The notes: generated from the sequence alone by a model not told the origin. 64,000 bases of DNA from Actinomadura graeca (GCF_019175365.1 NZ_CP059572.1:2046001-2110000), one strand, 5' to 3'; shown: positions 16,146 through 25,833, counted from the first letter of the stretch. Numbers and translations are program-made.

Positions 16146-18149
16146 CTAGTCGGGGCGGGGCGCGGGCTCGCGGGTGACCGAGCGCAGGAGCGGGCGGCTG
16201 AGCGCGCCCGCGCCGAGGACGCCCCCGAAGCCGAGGACGACGGACACCGCGAGCGTCACCAGACCCGACGAGCCGCTCCCGGTGGCGAACGGCGAGGCGA
16301 GGAACAGGCCCGTCAGCACCGAGCCGCCGCCCATCACCGCGAGCGGGATCAGCGTCTCCTGGCGGCGGGCGCGGTCGAGCACCGGCAGCGGCGTGCCCGC
16401 GAGCCGCAGCATCGCGTACGCCTGCCTGCGGTCCAGGACCGCGGACGCGCCGGTGATCCCCGCGCTCGTGACGGCGATGAGGAACGAGACGGCGAGCACG
16501 ATGAGCGCGCCCGTCCGCAGGTCGGCGACCAGCACGTCGCCGTTCACCTCCTCGTCGGCGGGGGTGGTGGCGACCCGGCCGGGGACGGCGCCGGCCAGCG
16601 CGGTCCGGGCCCGGTCGAGCGCGGCGGCGCCGCCGGGCACGGCGGCCGTCACGATCACGTTGCGCGTCACGGTGCCGTGCTCGGCCAGGGGATCGTCCTC
16701 GGTCACGGTCTCCTTCACCGTGATCCGGGCGTCCATCCCGGCGAGTCTGTCCTTCACCCGGGCGACGGCGGTGGCGGACCCCGCCTGCGGGAGCGTCAGC
16801 CGCAGCGCGTCCCGGTCGCCGGGCGCGGTGACGGAGGGCGGCGCCCCCAGCAGGGCGAGGAAGCCCGCGACGAACCCGCTGAGCGCGACACCGGCGACCG
16901 TCCGCCAGGCGGCGCGCGGATCGTCCAGCAGGCGGCGCCCGGCCAGCAGCCGCGCCGGGGTGCGCGCGGTGCCGGCGGCGACCCGCCCGATCAGCGCGAC
17001 CACCCACGGCCCGGCGAGGTTGAGCGCGAGGAACGCCAGCGCCAGGAAGACCAGCAGGATCACCAGGGCCGCCCGGCCGAAGGCGGTCAGGCCGCCGCCC
17101 ACCGCGCCGAACGCGATCAGGACGGCGGCGAGGGCGCCGAGCCGGACGGCCCGCGTCGCCGGGGGCGTCTCGCGGCGGGCGACGCCGAGCGGGCCGACGA
17201 TCACGCGGCGCAGCCCGGCGACCGCGCTGACGCCGACGAGGACGGGCACCCCCGCGAGGACGGCGGCGGACGCGAGCGGCCCGGGCCACAGGTCGCCGGT
17301 GAACCACGTGCCGCCCTGGATCGTGATCCGCGCGAGCGCCGGCATCGCCGCCGCGTACAGCAGCAGGCCCGCCACCGCGCCCGCCACCGCCGTCAGCACG
17401 GCCTCGGCGGTGGTGATCGCCACGACCTGGCCGGGCGTCGCGCCGACGAGCCGCAGCGCCGCGAGCCGGCCGTCGCGGCGCGCCACGGTGAGCCGGGCGG
17501 CCGCGCCGCCGAACACCAGCAGCGGGACGGCCATCAGCACCGACGCCACCGCCATCAGCGACAGGTAGGCGACCGCGAGCGGGGACGCGCCGGTCGGGAA
17601 CCGGGCGATCGGGGTGGGCCCGGCGGTGGTCTCCCGCGCCTCGGAGGCGCCGCGGGGCGCCGTCACGGCCGGGTCGCGGGCGTCGCGTCCGATCACGATG
17701 ACGAGCTCGCCGGGGTGGACGAGCGCCCGGCGCCCGAGCGTCCCGGCGGGCGCGGGGAACCGCCCGGCGAGCCGGTCGGCGGGGAGGTCCCGCATCAGGC
17801 GGGCGAGCGCGGGCGACGCCCACGACTCGCCCGGCCTCGGGAAACGCGGCATACCCGGTGGCACCGGCGCCGTGCCGTTCAGCGCGGCCAGGTCGATCAC
17901 CGAGATCGGCCGGCCCCGGACGTAGTCGGTCGACAGGGCCTCGATCGCCGCCGGTGACGCGGCGGCACCGTCCGGGTGGCGCCAGGCGTCGGCGTGGGCG
18001 CGCTGGAGGAAGGCGTGGTTGGCGCCCACCGCGAACAGGAGCAGCCCGGTGGAGACGGCGACGGCGGCGAGCGTGAGCAGCGCGCCGAGCAGGGTGCGGC
18101 GCCCGCCGCCGCGCAGCAGGAGCCAGGCCAGGGCGAGCGCGGCGGGCAT
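16146..18149 (-). CDS. ABC transporter permease, FtsX-like (MacB type)
   Basis: 667 residues with the FtsX/MacB layout. There is an N-terminal membrane segment (residues 10-45) followed by an extracytoplasmic domain. A group of membrane helices around 205-300 includes the coupling motif RLAALRLVGATPGQV. A second half follows with ARLLAGRRLLDDPRAAWRT, a soluble stretch and a final helix group ending near residue 660. Such permeases export peptides, antibiotics or lipids, or act as sensors for bacitracin-type stress. ATG at 18149 overlaps the ATPase stop by one base (TGATG). Divergent from a two-component system, which could control it. Confidence 0.9.
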   Translation of the reverse strand: MPAALALAWLLLRGGGRRTLLGALLTLAAVAVSTGLLLFAVGANHAFLQRAHADAWRHPDGAAASPAAIEALSTDYVRGRPISVIDLAALNGTAPVPPGMPRFPRPGESWASPALARLMRDLPADRLAGRFPAPAGTLGRRALVHPGELVIVIGRDARDPAVTAPRGASEARETTAGPTPIARFPTGASPLAVAYLSLMAVASVLMAVPLLVFGGAAARLTVARRDGRLAALRLVGATPGQVVAITTAEAVLTAVAGAVAGLLLYAAAMPALARITIQGGTWFTGDLWPGPLASAAVLAGVPVLVGVSAVAGLRRVIVGPLGVARRETPPATRAVRLGALAAVLIAFGAVGGGLTAFGRAALVILLVFLALAFLALNLAGPWVVALIGRVAAGTARTPARLLAGRRLLDDPRAAWRTVAGVALSGFVAGFLALLGAPPSVTAPGDRDALRLTLPQAGSATAVARVKDRLAGMDARITVKETVTEDDPLAEHGTVTRNVIVTAAVPGGAAALDRARTALAGAVPGRVATTPADEEVNGDVLVADLRTGALIVLAVSFLIAVTSAGITGASAVLDRRQAYAMLRLAGTPLPVLDRARRQETLIPLAVMGGGSVLTGLFLASPFATGSGSSGLVTLAVSVVLGFGGVLGAGALSRPLLRSVTREPAPRPD

Positions 18150-18850
18150 CAGGGCGTTTTCCGGACGGGTGGCGCGGCGGGACGGGCCGCCGCGGCGAGG
18201 ACGCGCCCGTCGCGGACCTCGACGACCCGGTCGCACCAGCCCGCCACGGCCGGGTCGTGGGTGACGACGATCAGCGAGGCGCCGTTGTGCGCGGTGGCTT
18301 CCACGAGCAGCCGCATGGTGTCGTGGCCGGTCGCCTGGTCGAGCGCGCCGGTCGGCTCGTCCGCGAACACGACGGCGGGACCGGGCGCGAGCGCCCGGGC
18401 GAGGGCGACGCGCTGGGCCTGGCCGCCGGACAGCTCCCCCGGCCGCCGGTGCTCCAGCCCGGCGAGTCCGAGCGGCCCGAACCACGACCGCGCCGCCCGC
18501 ACCGCCGCGCGCGGGGGCGTCCCGTCCAGCATGAGCGGCAGCGCGACGTTCTCCTCGGCGGGCAGTTCGGGCAGCAACTGCCCGAACTGGAAGAGGAACC
18601 CGAAACGGGACCGCCGCAGCGCGCTGCGGCGGCGCTCGCCGAGCGTGTCGATCCGCCGGCCGAGCAGGTGCACCTCCCCCGCGTCCGGGCGCATGATCCC
18701 GGCGAGGCAGTGCAGGAGGGTCGATTTGCCGGACCCGCTCGGGCCCATGATCGCGACGGACTCGGCGCGCCCGACCGCGAGGTCCACGCCGTCCAGCGCG
18801 ACGGCGGGCCCGAAGTGCTTGACCAGGCCGCGGCCGGACAGGACGGTCAC
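18149..18850 (-). CDS. ABC transporter ATP-binding protein (LolD/MacB type)
   Basis: 233 residues. Walker A MGPSGSGKST (35-44), the Q-loop region RFGFLFQFGQLLPELPAEENV, signature LSGGQAQRVALARAL and Walker B AVVFADEPTGALDQ are complete, with the H-loop VVTHDP. The FQFGQLLPELPAEENVALPLML pattern is typical of ATPases paired with FtsX-like permeases. The GTG at 18850 overlaps the stop of a 36-residue membrane ORF (GTGA). It forms an operon with the downstream permease. Confidence 0.94.
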   Translation of the reverse strand: MTVLSGRGLVKHFGPAVALDGVDLAVGRAESVAIMGPSGSGKSTLLHCLAGIMRPDAGEVHLLGRRIDTLGERRRSALRRSRFGFLFQFGQLLPELPAEENVALPLMLDGTPPRAAVRAARSWFGPLGLAGLEHRRPGELSGGQAQRVALARALAPGPAVVFADEPTGALDQATGHDTMRLLVEATAHNGASLIVVTHDPAVAGWCDRVVEVRDGRVLAAAARPAAPPVRKTP

Positions 18851-18957
18851 CGGCGGCTCCGCACGGAATCGGTGATCTCACGGGCGGGCAGCACGATCCC
18901 GCCATAGACGACGAAGGCGACGAACGCCAGGAACACGGGTGCGTAGATGAGGTACAT
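18847..18957 (-). CDS. 36-residue single-pass membrane peptide coupled to the ABC ATPase
   Basis: The peptide MYLIYAPVFLAFVAFVVYGG continues with IVLPAREITDSVRSRR: one hydrophobic helix followed by a basic tail, the arrangement of a small inner-membrane protein with its C-terminus in the cytoplasm. Its stop overlaps the GTG of the ABC ATPase gene (GTGA). GGAGG lies only one base before the ATG at 18957, so an in-frame ATG at 18993 is an alternative. I know no named family. It may be a transporter subunit or a leader peptide for coupling. Confidence 0.55.
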   Translation of the reverse strand: MYLIYAPVFLAFVAFVVYGGIVLPAREITDSVRSRR

Positions 18958-19071
18958 GCCTCCAGCGTGCGGCGGGCGGCCCCCCGGCGGCATCGGGCTC
19001 GGGGCCACACCCGGGGCCGCGGGATCAGCCGAACGGTCGATCCCCGGCATCGGCCTCGGGTCGTAGCCTTC

Positions 19072-20325
19072 ATGTCCATGAACGACCCGGGGGCCAGGCT
19101 GGACCGCATCCACTCCGTGGGCGGCTGCCTCGTGCGCGCCTCTTACGGGGCGTTCGCGGGCCTGTACCTGCTGGCCTGCCTGATCGGCATGCCGAAGGAC
19201 GCCGTCGACCTCTGGATGGTCCTGCTGGCCGCCGTCGCCAACATCGGCGCGGTGACCGTCCGGCGGCCGCTCACGTGGGCGGCGTCCGCGGCGGTGCTGT
19301 CGGCGCTCAGCACCCTGTACCTCGGGACGGCCGTCCACCCCGACCTGGGCAGCCCCAGCGTGTTCGCCGAGCTCGGCGGGCTGCTCATCATGATCGCGCG
19401 GGTGGCGTGGAAGGCCCCCCGCGACCGGCTCGCCGCGGTCACGGCGCTGCTCGGCGCGGCGGTGCTGGTCCTCCCGCTGCGCTGGGCGGTGGTCGGCGCG
19501 GTGCTGTTCTCCGCGCCGCTCGGCCTGTGCGTGGCGCTCGCGGCCGGCACCGGGATCTACCTGCGCGCGGTGGACGCCCGGCGGTCCCGGTCCCTGGCCG
19601 CCGCGCGCCGCGACGAGCGGCTGGAGCTGGCCCGCGACCTGCACGACTTCGTCGCCCACCACGTGACGGGAATCGTCGTCCAGGCGCAGGCGGCGCGGTT
19701 CACCGCCCGGTCGGGCTCGGCGCAGACCCACGACCAGCTCGACACGATGTTCGCGGGCATCGAGCAGGCCGGCACCGAGGCTCTGACCTCGATGCGCCGG
19801 ATGGTGGGCCTGCTGCGCGACGCCCAGTACGCCGACGCGCGAGACGGGGACGCACGCGGCGGGGACGGGCGGGGCGGGGACGCACGGGGCGGCACCGCGG
19901 CCGGCGACCGCGGCTCGTCCACCCGCCCGGTCGGGGACCTCGCGCAGCTGCGGCGGCTCGTGGACGGGTTCACCCACCCCCCGGCCACCCTGTCCCTCGC
20001 GTCCGACCTCGGCGCCCTGCCCCCCGAGGTCGCGACGTCGGTGCACCGCGTGGTCCAGGAGGCGCTGACCAACGTCCGCAAGCACGCCGCCGACGCCACC
20101 GCCGTGCGGGTGACGGTCGCGCGGCTCGGCGACGGGTCGGTCGAGGCGGCCGTCCGCGACGACGGGCAGGGACGCGGGCGGCGGCTGCCGTCCGGCGGGT
20201 TCGGGCTGTCCGGGCTGGCCGAGCGGGTGGACGCGCTGGGCGGGCGGCTGCGGGCGGGCCCCCGGCCGGAGGGCGGCTGGGAGGTCCTCGCGGTCCTTCC
20301 CGTCCCGGGCCCCCGCGGGGCCTGA
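19072..20325 (+). CDS. Two-component sensor histidine kinase (HisKA_3/NarX type)
   Basis: 417 residues. Four to five membrane helices occupy residues 25-165 without a large extracytoplasmic sensor loop. The dimerisation/phosphoacceptor helix ERLELARDLHDFVAHHVTG contains His191. The HATPase has VVQEALTNVRKHA (N box) and GGFGLSGLAERVDALGG (G box). A linker with repeated GDARGGD-type segments lies at about residues 262-286. It pairs with the response regulator 12 bases downstream. ATG at 19072; its start is divergent from the ABC operon, the likely target. Confidence 0.93.
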   Translation: MSMNDPGARLDRIHSVGGCLVRASYGAFAGLYLLACLIGMPKDAVDLWMVLLAAVANIGAVTVRRPLTWAASAAVLSALSTLYLGTAVHPDLGSPSVFAELGGLLIMIARVAWKAPRDRLAAVTALLGAAVLVLPLRWAVVGAVLFSAPLGLCVALAAGTGIYLRAVDARRSRSLAAARRDERLELARDLHDFVAHHVTGIVVQAQAARFTARSGSAQTHDQLDTMFAGIEQAGTEALTSMRRMVGLLRDAQYADARDGDARGGDGRGGDARGGTAAGDRGSSTRPVGDLAQLRRLVDGFTHPPATLSLASDLGALPPEVATSVHRVVQEALTNVRKHAADATAVRVTVARLGDGSVEAAVRDDGQGRGRRLPSGGFGLSGLAERVDALGGRLRAGPRPEGGWEVLAVLPVPGPRGA

Positions 20326-20337
20326 GAGAATCGGGGC

Positions 20338-20988
20338 GTGACCATCCGCGTACTGATCGCCGACGACCAGGAGATGGTCCGGACCGGGTTCCGGATGATC
20401 GTCGACTCGCAACCCGACATGGAGGTCGTCGGCGAGGCCGCCGACGGCGCCGAGGCCGTCGAGCAGGCCCGCCGGCTCCGCCCCGACGTGTGCCTGTTCG
20501 ACATCCGGATGCCGAAGATGGACGGCGTGGAGGCGACCCGGCTGCTCGCCGGCCCGTCCGTCGACGACCCGCTCCGCGTCGTGATCGTCACCACCTTCGA
20601 CATGGACGAGTACGTGTACGGGGCGCTGCGCGGCGGCGCGGTCGGGTTCCTGCTCAAGGACAGCGGGCCCGCGCTGCTGGTCGAGGCGGTGCGCGCCGCC
20701 GCGAACGGGGAGGCGCTGGTGTCGCCGTCCATCACCGTCCGGCTGCTGGAGCAGCTGGCGGCGCCCGCCGCGCGCACGGCCGCGCAGCCGCGCGAGCCGC
20801 TCACCGAACGGGAGCTTGAGGTCGTCCGGCTCGTCGCGCGCGGGCGGACGAACGACGAGATCGCGGGCGAGCTGTTCGTGTCGCTGTCCACCGTCAAGAC
20901 GCATCTGGGCAGCGTGCACCGCAAGCTGGGCACCCGGAACCGCGCCGAGACGGCGGCGTGGGCGTGGGAGTCGGGTCTCATGGGCTGA
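20338..20988 (+). CDS. Response regulator, NarL/LuxR family
   Basis: 216 residues. Receiver domain with the acidic pair Asp9/Asp10, phosphoacceptor Asp55 in VCLFDIRMPKMDG, and the TTFDMDEYVYGALRGGAVGFLLKD switch region. The C-terminal LuxR HTH (LTERELEVVRLVARGRTNDEIAGELFVSLSTVKTHL) binds DNA. GTG at 20338, 12 bases after the kinase gene. Together they probably control the neighbouring FtsX-type ABC transporter, as such pairs often do. Confidence 0.95.
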   Translation: MTIRVLIADDQEMVRTGFRMIVDSQPDMEVVGEAADGAEAVEQARRLRPDVCLFDIRMPKMDGVEATRLLAGPSVDDPLRVVIVTTFDMDEYVYGALRGGAVGFLLKDSGPALLVEAVRAAANGEALVSPSITVRLLEQLAAPAARTAAQPREPLTERELEVVRLVARGRTNDEIAGELFVSLSTVKTHLGSVHRKLGTRNRAETAAWAWESGLMG

Positions 20989-21078
20989 GGCCCGCAGGAC
21001 GGGGCGGGGACACGGCGGGACCGGGCAAGCACACCGCGGGACGGCACGACGAAGGGGACGGCACTGGCACCGGAGTCG

Positions 21079-21423
21079 ATGAACGGCCTGCCCGTGACCG
21101 TCCTGGCCGTGTGGGTGCTGTGCGTCCTCGGCTGGGCGGCCGTCCTCGCCGGGCTCCGGCGCGGGCTGCGCGGCCCCTCGCGCGGGCCCGCCCTGTTCGC
21201 CCACACCCTGACGCCCGCGGCCGTCGTCCTGCTGTTCTCGCTCGTCGGCTTCGGATCCCTCTACGCCTCGATCGCGCTCGCCGCCGAGTGGTGGGCGCTG
21301 ATCCTCGTGACCGGTCTGCGCCCCGAGCGGCTGCTCGCGACGGGCGGCCTCGGGCGGCTGGCGGCCTGGGCCGCCGTCACCGCCGCCGCGACACTCCTCG
21401 CGGGCCGCCTCATCCTGGGATGA
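21079..21423 (+). CDS. Small membrane protein of unknown function
   Basis: 114 residues with three hydrophobic segments: residues 5-25 (VTVLAVWVLCVLGWAAVLAG), about 44-75 (PAAVVLLFSLVGFGSLYASIAL) and 92-112 (LAAWAAVTAAATLLAGRLI). The second and third are joined by a short Arg-containing loop. No family recognised. It follows the response regulator by 90 bp and could be part of the same transcript. ATG at 21079. Confidence 0.65.
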   Translation: MNGLPVTVLAVWVLCVLGWAAVLAGLRRGLRGPSRGPALFAHTLTPAAVVLLFSLVGFGSLYASIALAAEWWALILVTGLRPERLLATGGLGRLAAWAAVTAAATLLAGRLILG

Positions 21424-21514
21424 ACCCGGCGGACGTGCGAACCCTCCCTGGGCGGGACAAGTCAAACGTACGTAGTATCCGAAGAAACACGGGACCAAGG
21501 CGCGGAGGTGGATC

Positions 21515-22195
21515 ATGCCGTGTGCGCTGTGCGGCGACATCATCCCGACCGAGGTCGCCCGGTGCCCGGCGTGCGGCGCGTGGGCCCGGCGCCGCGACTT
21601 CCGCGCCGTCGGCGTGGCCGTGTTCATGCTGCTCGGCTTCAACGCGTTCATCGCGCTCGGCTCGGGGATCAGCCTGCTCCGCATGGCCCATCCGCTGCGC
21701 GGGGAGACGCACGACACCTACGATCCCGACGCCACCGGCAGGGCCCTCGCGCCCTACACCGACGTCTTCCTGATCTGCGCGATCATGGCCGCCGTCACCG
21801 GGCTGCTGTACCTCGGCTGGCTGTGGCGCGCCTACGGGCAGTCCCCCGGCCCGCACCGCCACCACCGCGCCTGGGTGGTGTTCGGCTGGCTCTGCCCGAT
21901 CGTCAACCTGTGGCTGCCGCCGCGTCTGGTCTACGAGATCTGGGTCAACAGTGGCCGGTACCGGACGGCCGAGCGCCAGGCGGCGGCCCTCGTCGTCGCG
22001 GGCTGGTGGGCGTCGGTCCTCCTCGGCCTCCTGCTCGCCCGCGTGTTCGCCGCGGGCAGCGTCGAGACCCTCGCCGAGGCGCGTTTCGACGTGCACATGG
22101 GCGTGGCCGCCGCCGCCTTCCAGGCCCTGGCCGCCGCCATGTGCATGGCCACCGTCTTCCAGATCACCCGCCTCCAGGTGGGCCGCAACCCCTAG
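21515..22195 (+). CDS. DUF4328 membrane protein with N-terminal zinc ribbon
   Basis: 226 residues. The start MPCALCGDIIPTEVARCPAC holds two CxxC pairs, a zinc-ribbon. Four or five membrane helices follow. The block AYGQSPGPHRHHRAWVVFGW, then CPIVNLWLPPRLVYEIW, is the DUF4328 signature. Function unknown in the family. ATG at 21515 is preceded by GGAGG. Its 3' end overlaps the convergent dnaE2 by 32 bases. Confidence 0.85.
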   Translation: MPCALCGDIIPTEVARCPACGAWARRRDFRAVGVAVFMLLGFNAFIALGSGISLLRMAHPLRGETHDTYDPDATGRALAPYTDVFLICAIMAAVTGLLYLGWLWRAYGQSPGPHRHHRAWVVFGWLCPIVNLWLPPRLVYEIWVNSGRYRTAERQAAALVVAGWWASVLLGLLLARVFAAGSVETLAEARFDVHMGVAAAAFQALAAAMCMATVFQITRLQVGRNP

Positions 22196-25100
22196 CCGCC
22201 CCGGGTGGGTTTCTAGCGGAGCGAGGACAGCCGTGCCACGCGTCCGGGGGATCGGGGGGCCGCCCCCCGGTGGACACCGAGTACGGGGACATGGCGAAGC
22301 CGGTGGGCTGGACGATCCGGCGGCCCACCGGCCGGCTCGGCGGGCCCGGGCGGGCCATCTCGGCGTGCACGGCGTCCAGGCCGCCGTCGCGCCACAGCCC
22401 GTTCAGGGTCGTCAGGTCCCAGCACGCGGTGGCGGTGAGGGAGACGGCGTGCGCGCCGGCGCGGCGGACGCGGCCGCGGGCCACCAGCAGCGGGGAGCCG
22501 AACACGGTCGCGGCGCACCTCTCCTGCACCGACTCGAAGAACGCCAGGTCGACGGGGCCGGTCGCGTCGTCCAGCGTCACGAAGATGACGCGCTGCCCCG
22601 ACCGGACCTCCGGGGTCTGCGTCGCGACCGTGACCCCCGCGACCAGCACCTCGCTCCCGCCCCGGCGGCCCGGCAGCGCCGCGGCGCGGACGACGCCGAG
22701 GTCGTCGAGGAACGCGTCGTAGAACCGCAGGACGTGCCGGCTCACGTCCAGGCCGAGGACGTCCAGCTCCGCCTCGACGACCTCGGCGGCCGTCATCGGC
22801 GGCAGGCCGCCCGCGGGGACGCGCTCGGCGAGGTCCGGCCCGCCGAGGGGGAGCTGCCCCTCGGCGACGTCGCGGGCGGCGGCGCGGCGGGCGGCGCGGT
22901 GGAGCGCGCCGACCTGGCAGAGCAGGTCGCGGCGCGGCACCGGCGGCGTCCGGTACAGCCCGTCGAACGCCCCGGCCAGGACGAGGCGCTCGGCGGTCGG
23001 CCGCGACACCCGGGCTCGGCGCCAGAAGTCGGACAGCGACGTGAAGGGACGCCCGTCCACGATGCGCCCGACCTCCGCGTCGCTGATGCCCCTGACCTCG
23101 CCCAGCGCGACCCGGATGCCGGACGGCCCGCCCTCCGAGACCGGCTCGGCGTGCCACGCCGCCGCGGACCGGTTGACGTCCAGGGGCAGGATCGGGACGC
23201 CGAAGTGGCGGGCGTCGTCGAGGATGACGCGTTTGGGGTACATGCCGGGGTCGTGGGTGAGGACCCCGGCGTAGAACGCGGCGGTGTGGTGCCGCTTCAG
23301 CCACGCCGACTGGTAGGTGGGCAGCGCGAACGACGCGGCGTGCGCCTTGCAGAACCCGAACGCGCCGAACGCGGTCAGGGTCCGCCAGACCCGCTCGACG
23401 GCGTCCTCGCCGTAGCCGCGCGCGAGGGCCCGCGCGCGGAACCACGCGCCGACCACGGCCTGGCCCCGCTCGTCGTTCAGGCTCCGCCGCGCCGCCTCAG
23501 CGCGGGAGGGCCCGCAGCCCGTCATCACGTCGAAGATCCGCAGCACCTGCTCGTGGAAGACCACCACGCCGAGGGTCTCCCGCAGCACGGGTTCCAGGTC
23601 GGGATGCGGGTACCCGGGTTCGCGCGTCCCCGCGCGCGCCTCCAGGAACGGGCCGACCATGTCGGAGTTGACGGGCCCGGGGCGGAACAGGGAGATGTCG
23701 AGGACGAGGTCGTCCAGGTCGCGCGGCTGGAGGCGGCCGATCAGCTCCCGCTGCCCGGGCGACTCGATCTGGAAGCAGCCGAGCGTGCGGGACGTGCGGA
23801 TCAGCCCGAACGTCGCCGGGTCGTCGCGCGGGACGGCCTCCAGGTCGATCCCGCTCCCCGTCGTCCGCGCGACCTCGGCGACCGCGTGCGCCATCGCCGA
23901 CTGCATCCGCACCCCGATGACGTCGAGCTTGAGCAGCCCCATCGCCTCGACGTCGTCCTTGCCGAACTGGCTCATCGGGAACCCGAGCGCGCTGGTCTCG
24001 ACCGGCGTCCGGTCGCGGAGCGTCGCGTTCGACAGCAGGACGCCGCACGGGTGCATCGCGATGTGGCGGGGCACCCCGTCCAGCCGCTCGGCGACACGGA
24101 ACATCTCCTCCAGCCGCCCCCGCGCCAGGTTGCTCTGCCGCAGCTCCGGCAGATCCTCCAGCGCGGCGCGGATCTGGCTCGCCCTGATCCGCGGGAACGC
24201 CTTGGCGATCGCGTCGATCTCCCGCGGCGGCAGGCCCGCGGCGTTGCCGACGTCGCGGATGGCGCTGCGCGCCCGGTAGGTCTCCATCATCGACACGCAC
24301 GCGGTGGCGTCCGCGCCGTACCGGGCGAACAGCGCCTCGTACGCCTCCGGCCGCCGCGCCGACTCCACGTCCAGGTCGATGTCGGGTAGCCCCTCGCGGC
24401 TGTCGGCGAGGAACCGTTCCATGAGGAGGCCGTGCCGGAGCGGGTCGAGGTCGCCGATGCCGAGCAGGTGGTTGACCAGGCTGCCCGCGCCGGAGCCGCG
24501 GATCGCGCAGCGGATGCCGCGCCCCCGGATCAGCGCGGCGGCGTCGGCGACCGTCAGGAAATAGGCGGCCAGGCCCTTGCGGGCGATCACGCCGAGCTCG
24601 GCGGTGAGCCGTTCCGCCGCCGTCCGCGACCCCGCGAGCCCGCGCCGGGCCAGGCCCTCCCCGCAGCGGGCGGCGAGCCGGGCGTAGGGGTCGCCCTCGA
24701 CCTCGGGCAGGTGCACGGCGTCCATGCCGAGGTCGCGGCGGTCTAGGACGCAGCGTTCGGACAGCCGCCGCGTCGCGGCGAGCAGCGTGTCCGCCTCGTC
24801 GCCGCAGCCCCGTTCGGCGGCCCTGCGCATCTCGGGCACCGACTTCAGATACGCCTGCCCGGTCCGGTCCTCCCCGGCGGGGAGACGGCGCCTGCGCGTC
24901 GCGTCCAGCACCCGCGCGACCGCGTGGTCGGCGGGTTCCAGATAGCGGACGGCGTTGCCGAGCACCGCGGGCATACCGGCGGCGCGGGCCAGGGCGAGCA
25001 TCCGCGCGGCCCGGCGCCCGTCGTCGGCGCCGTGGTCGACGATCTCGATCGCGCACTCGGCCGCCGCGCGCCAGGCGGCCAGCCGCCGGGCGGCCTCGCC

Positions 25101-25517
25101 GGGCCGGCCCTCCGCGACGGCCCGGCCCACGTCGGACGCGGGCCCGAGCAGCACCACGAGCCCTTCGGCGTGCGCGCCGACCATGTCCCGCGTGATCGCC
25201 GGACGGCCCCGCTCCCCCGCCGCGTGCGCCGCCGTGACCAGCCGGCACAGTGACCGCCACCCGGACCGCCCCCGGGCCAGCGCCACGACCCGCCCGCCAC
25301 CGGGGAGCGGGCCGAGATCGGCACCCACGACGGCTCCGAGCCCCGCGTCCCGGCACGCCTGGACGTGCTGGACGGCGCCGTAGAGGCCGTCCCGGTCGGT
25401 CAGCGCCAGGGTCCGCATGCCCAGCTCCGCGGCGCGCCCGGCCAGGGCGGCGGGCGACGCCACCCCGTACCTGAGCGAATACCCCGAAGCGACATGAAGG
25501 TGCACAATTAGTCCCAT
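22164..25517 (-). CDS. dnaE2: Error-prone DNA polymerase III alpha subunit DnaE2
   Basis: 1117 residues. PHP domain at the N-terminus (VHLHVASGYSLRYG, LTDRDGLYGAVQH), the polymerase active-site block PDIDLDVES near residue 376, then a YKR-type fingers region and a C-terminal OB-fold near 960-1040. The PHP core and the length (family about 1080) fit DnaE2 rather than replicative DnaE1. It performs mutagenic translesion synthesis during the SOS response, normally with ImuA'/ImuB, which are not seen here. ATG at 25517 overlaps the end of the DUF6504 gene by 10 bases; the operon begins at a LexA box. Confidence 0.94.
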   Translation of the reverse strand: MGLIVHLHVASGYSLRYGVASPAALAGRAAELGMRTLALTDRDGLYGAVQHVQACRDAGLGAVVGADLGPLPGGGRVVALARGRSGWRSLCRLVTAAHAAGERGRPAITRDMVGAHAEGLVVLLGPASDVGRAVAEGRPGEAARRLAAWRAAAECAIEIVDHGADDGRRAARMLALARAAGMPAVLGNAVRYLEPADHAVARVLDATRRRRLPAGEDRTGQAYLKSVPEMRRAAERGCGDEADTLLAATRRLSERCVLDRRDLGMDAVHLPEVEGDPYARLAARCGEGLARRGLAGSRTAAERLTAELGVIARKGLAAYFLTVADAAALIRGRGIRCAIRGSGAGSLVNHLLGIGDLDPLRHGLLMERFLADSREGLPDIDLDVESARRPEAYEALFARYGADATACVSMMETYRARSAIRDVGNAAGLPPREIDAIAKAFPRIRASQIRAALEDLPELRQSNLARGRLEEMFRVAERLDGVPRHIAMHPCGVLLSNATLRDRTPVETSALGFPMSQFGKDDVEAMGLLKLDVIGVRMQSAMAHAVAEVARTTGSGIDLEAVPRDDPATFGLIRTSRTLGCFQIESPGQRELIGRLQPRDLDDLVLDISLFRPGPVNSDMVGPFLEARAGTREPGYPHPDLEPVLRETLGVVVFHEQVLRIFDVMTGCGPSRAEAARRSLNDERGQAVVGAWFRARALARGYGEDAVERVWRTLTAFGAFGFCKAHAASFALPTYQSAWLKRHHTAAFYAGVLTHDPGMYPKRVILDDARHFGVPILPLDVNRSAAAWHAEPVSEGGPSGIRVALGEVRGISDAEVGRIVDGRPFTSLSDFWRRARVSRPTAERLVLAGAFDGLYRTPPVPRRDLLCQVGALHRAARRAAARDVAEGQLPLGGPDLAERVPAGGLPPMTAAEVVEAELDVLGLDVSRHVLRFYDAFLDDLGVVRAAALPGRRGGSEVLVAGVTVATQTPEVRSGQRVIFVTLDDATGPVDLAFFESVQERCAATVFGSPLLVARGRVRRAGAHAVSLTATACWDLTTLNGLWRDGGLDAVHAEMARPGPPSRPVGRRIVQPTGFAMSPYSVSTGGRPPDPPDAWHGCPRSARNPPGAARGCGPPGGG

Positions 25518-25783
25518 ACCCGGGAAAGGAGCCAGGTTTCGGACGCCGCGTCATAGCGCAGCTCGTACACCCCGATCTCCCGGTCCGGGCCCGCCTCGAC
25601 CCGCCAGAACTCGCGCTCGCCGGTGGCCTCGCCGTCGGGATGCCGCTCCCGCCACCAGTCCCGGGTCGTGACCCAGTGCTCCAGCACCCGCCGCACGGTG
25701 TGGAGCCGGCCGCGCCAGACGAACCGGACGGGACGCCCGTCGCTCACCCACACGTCCACCGGATCGCCGAAGACCCGCGTCAT
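25508..25783 (-). CDS. DUF6504 family protein, first gene of the SOS operon with dnaE2
   Basis: 91 residues. MTRVFGDPVDVWVSDGRPVRF, WRGRLHTVRRVLEHWVTTRDWW and the final strand YELRYDAASETWLLSRVWD form a compact all-beta-like fold seen in actinobacteria next to translesion-synthesis genes. No catalytic residues are evident; function unknown. ATG at 25783 has GGGGGAGG upstream. The stop TAA overlaps the dnaE2 start. A LexA site lies 51-66 bases upstream, so the pair is DNA-damage-inducible. Confidence 0.85.
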   Translation of the reverse strand: MTRVFGDPVDVWVSDGRPVRFVWRGRLHTVRRVLEHWVTTRDWWRERHPDGEATGEREFWRVEAGPDREIGVYELRYDAASETWLLSRVWD

Positions 25784-25833
25784 CTGCCTCCCCCTCGCGT
25801 TCACCGCACGGGGGAAGACATGCGGAACCAAGC

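Noticed and set aside
15912..17957. 681-codon plus-strand frame over the permease gene
   Set aside because: Composition is biased to Arg/Gly/Glu/His/Gln; the minus strand shows an FtsX-type permease with membrane helices.
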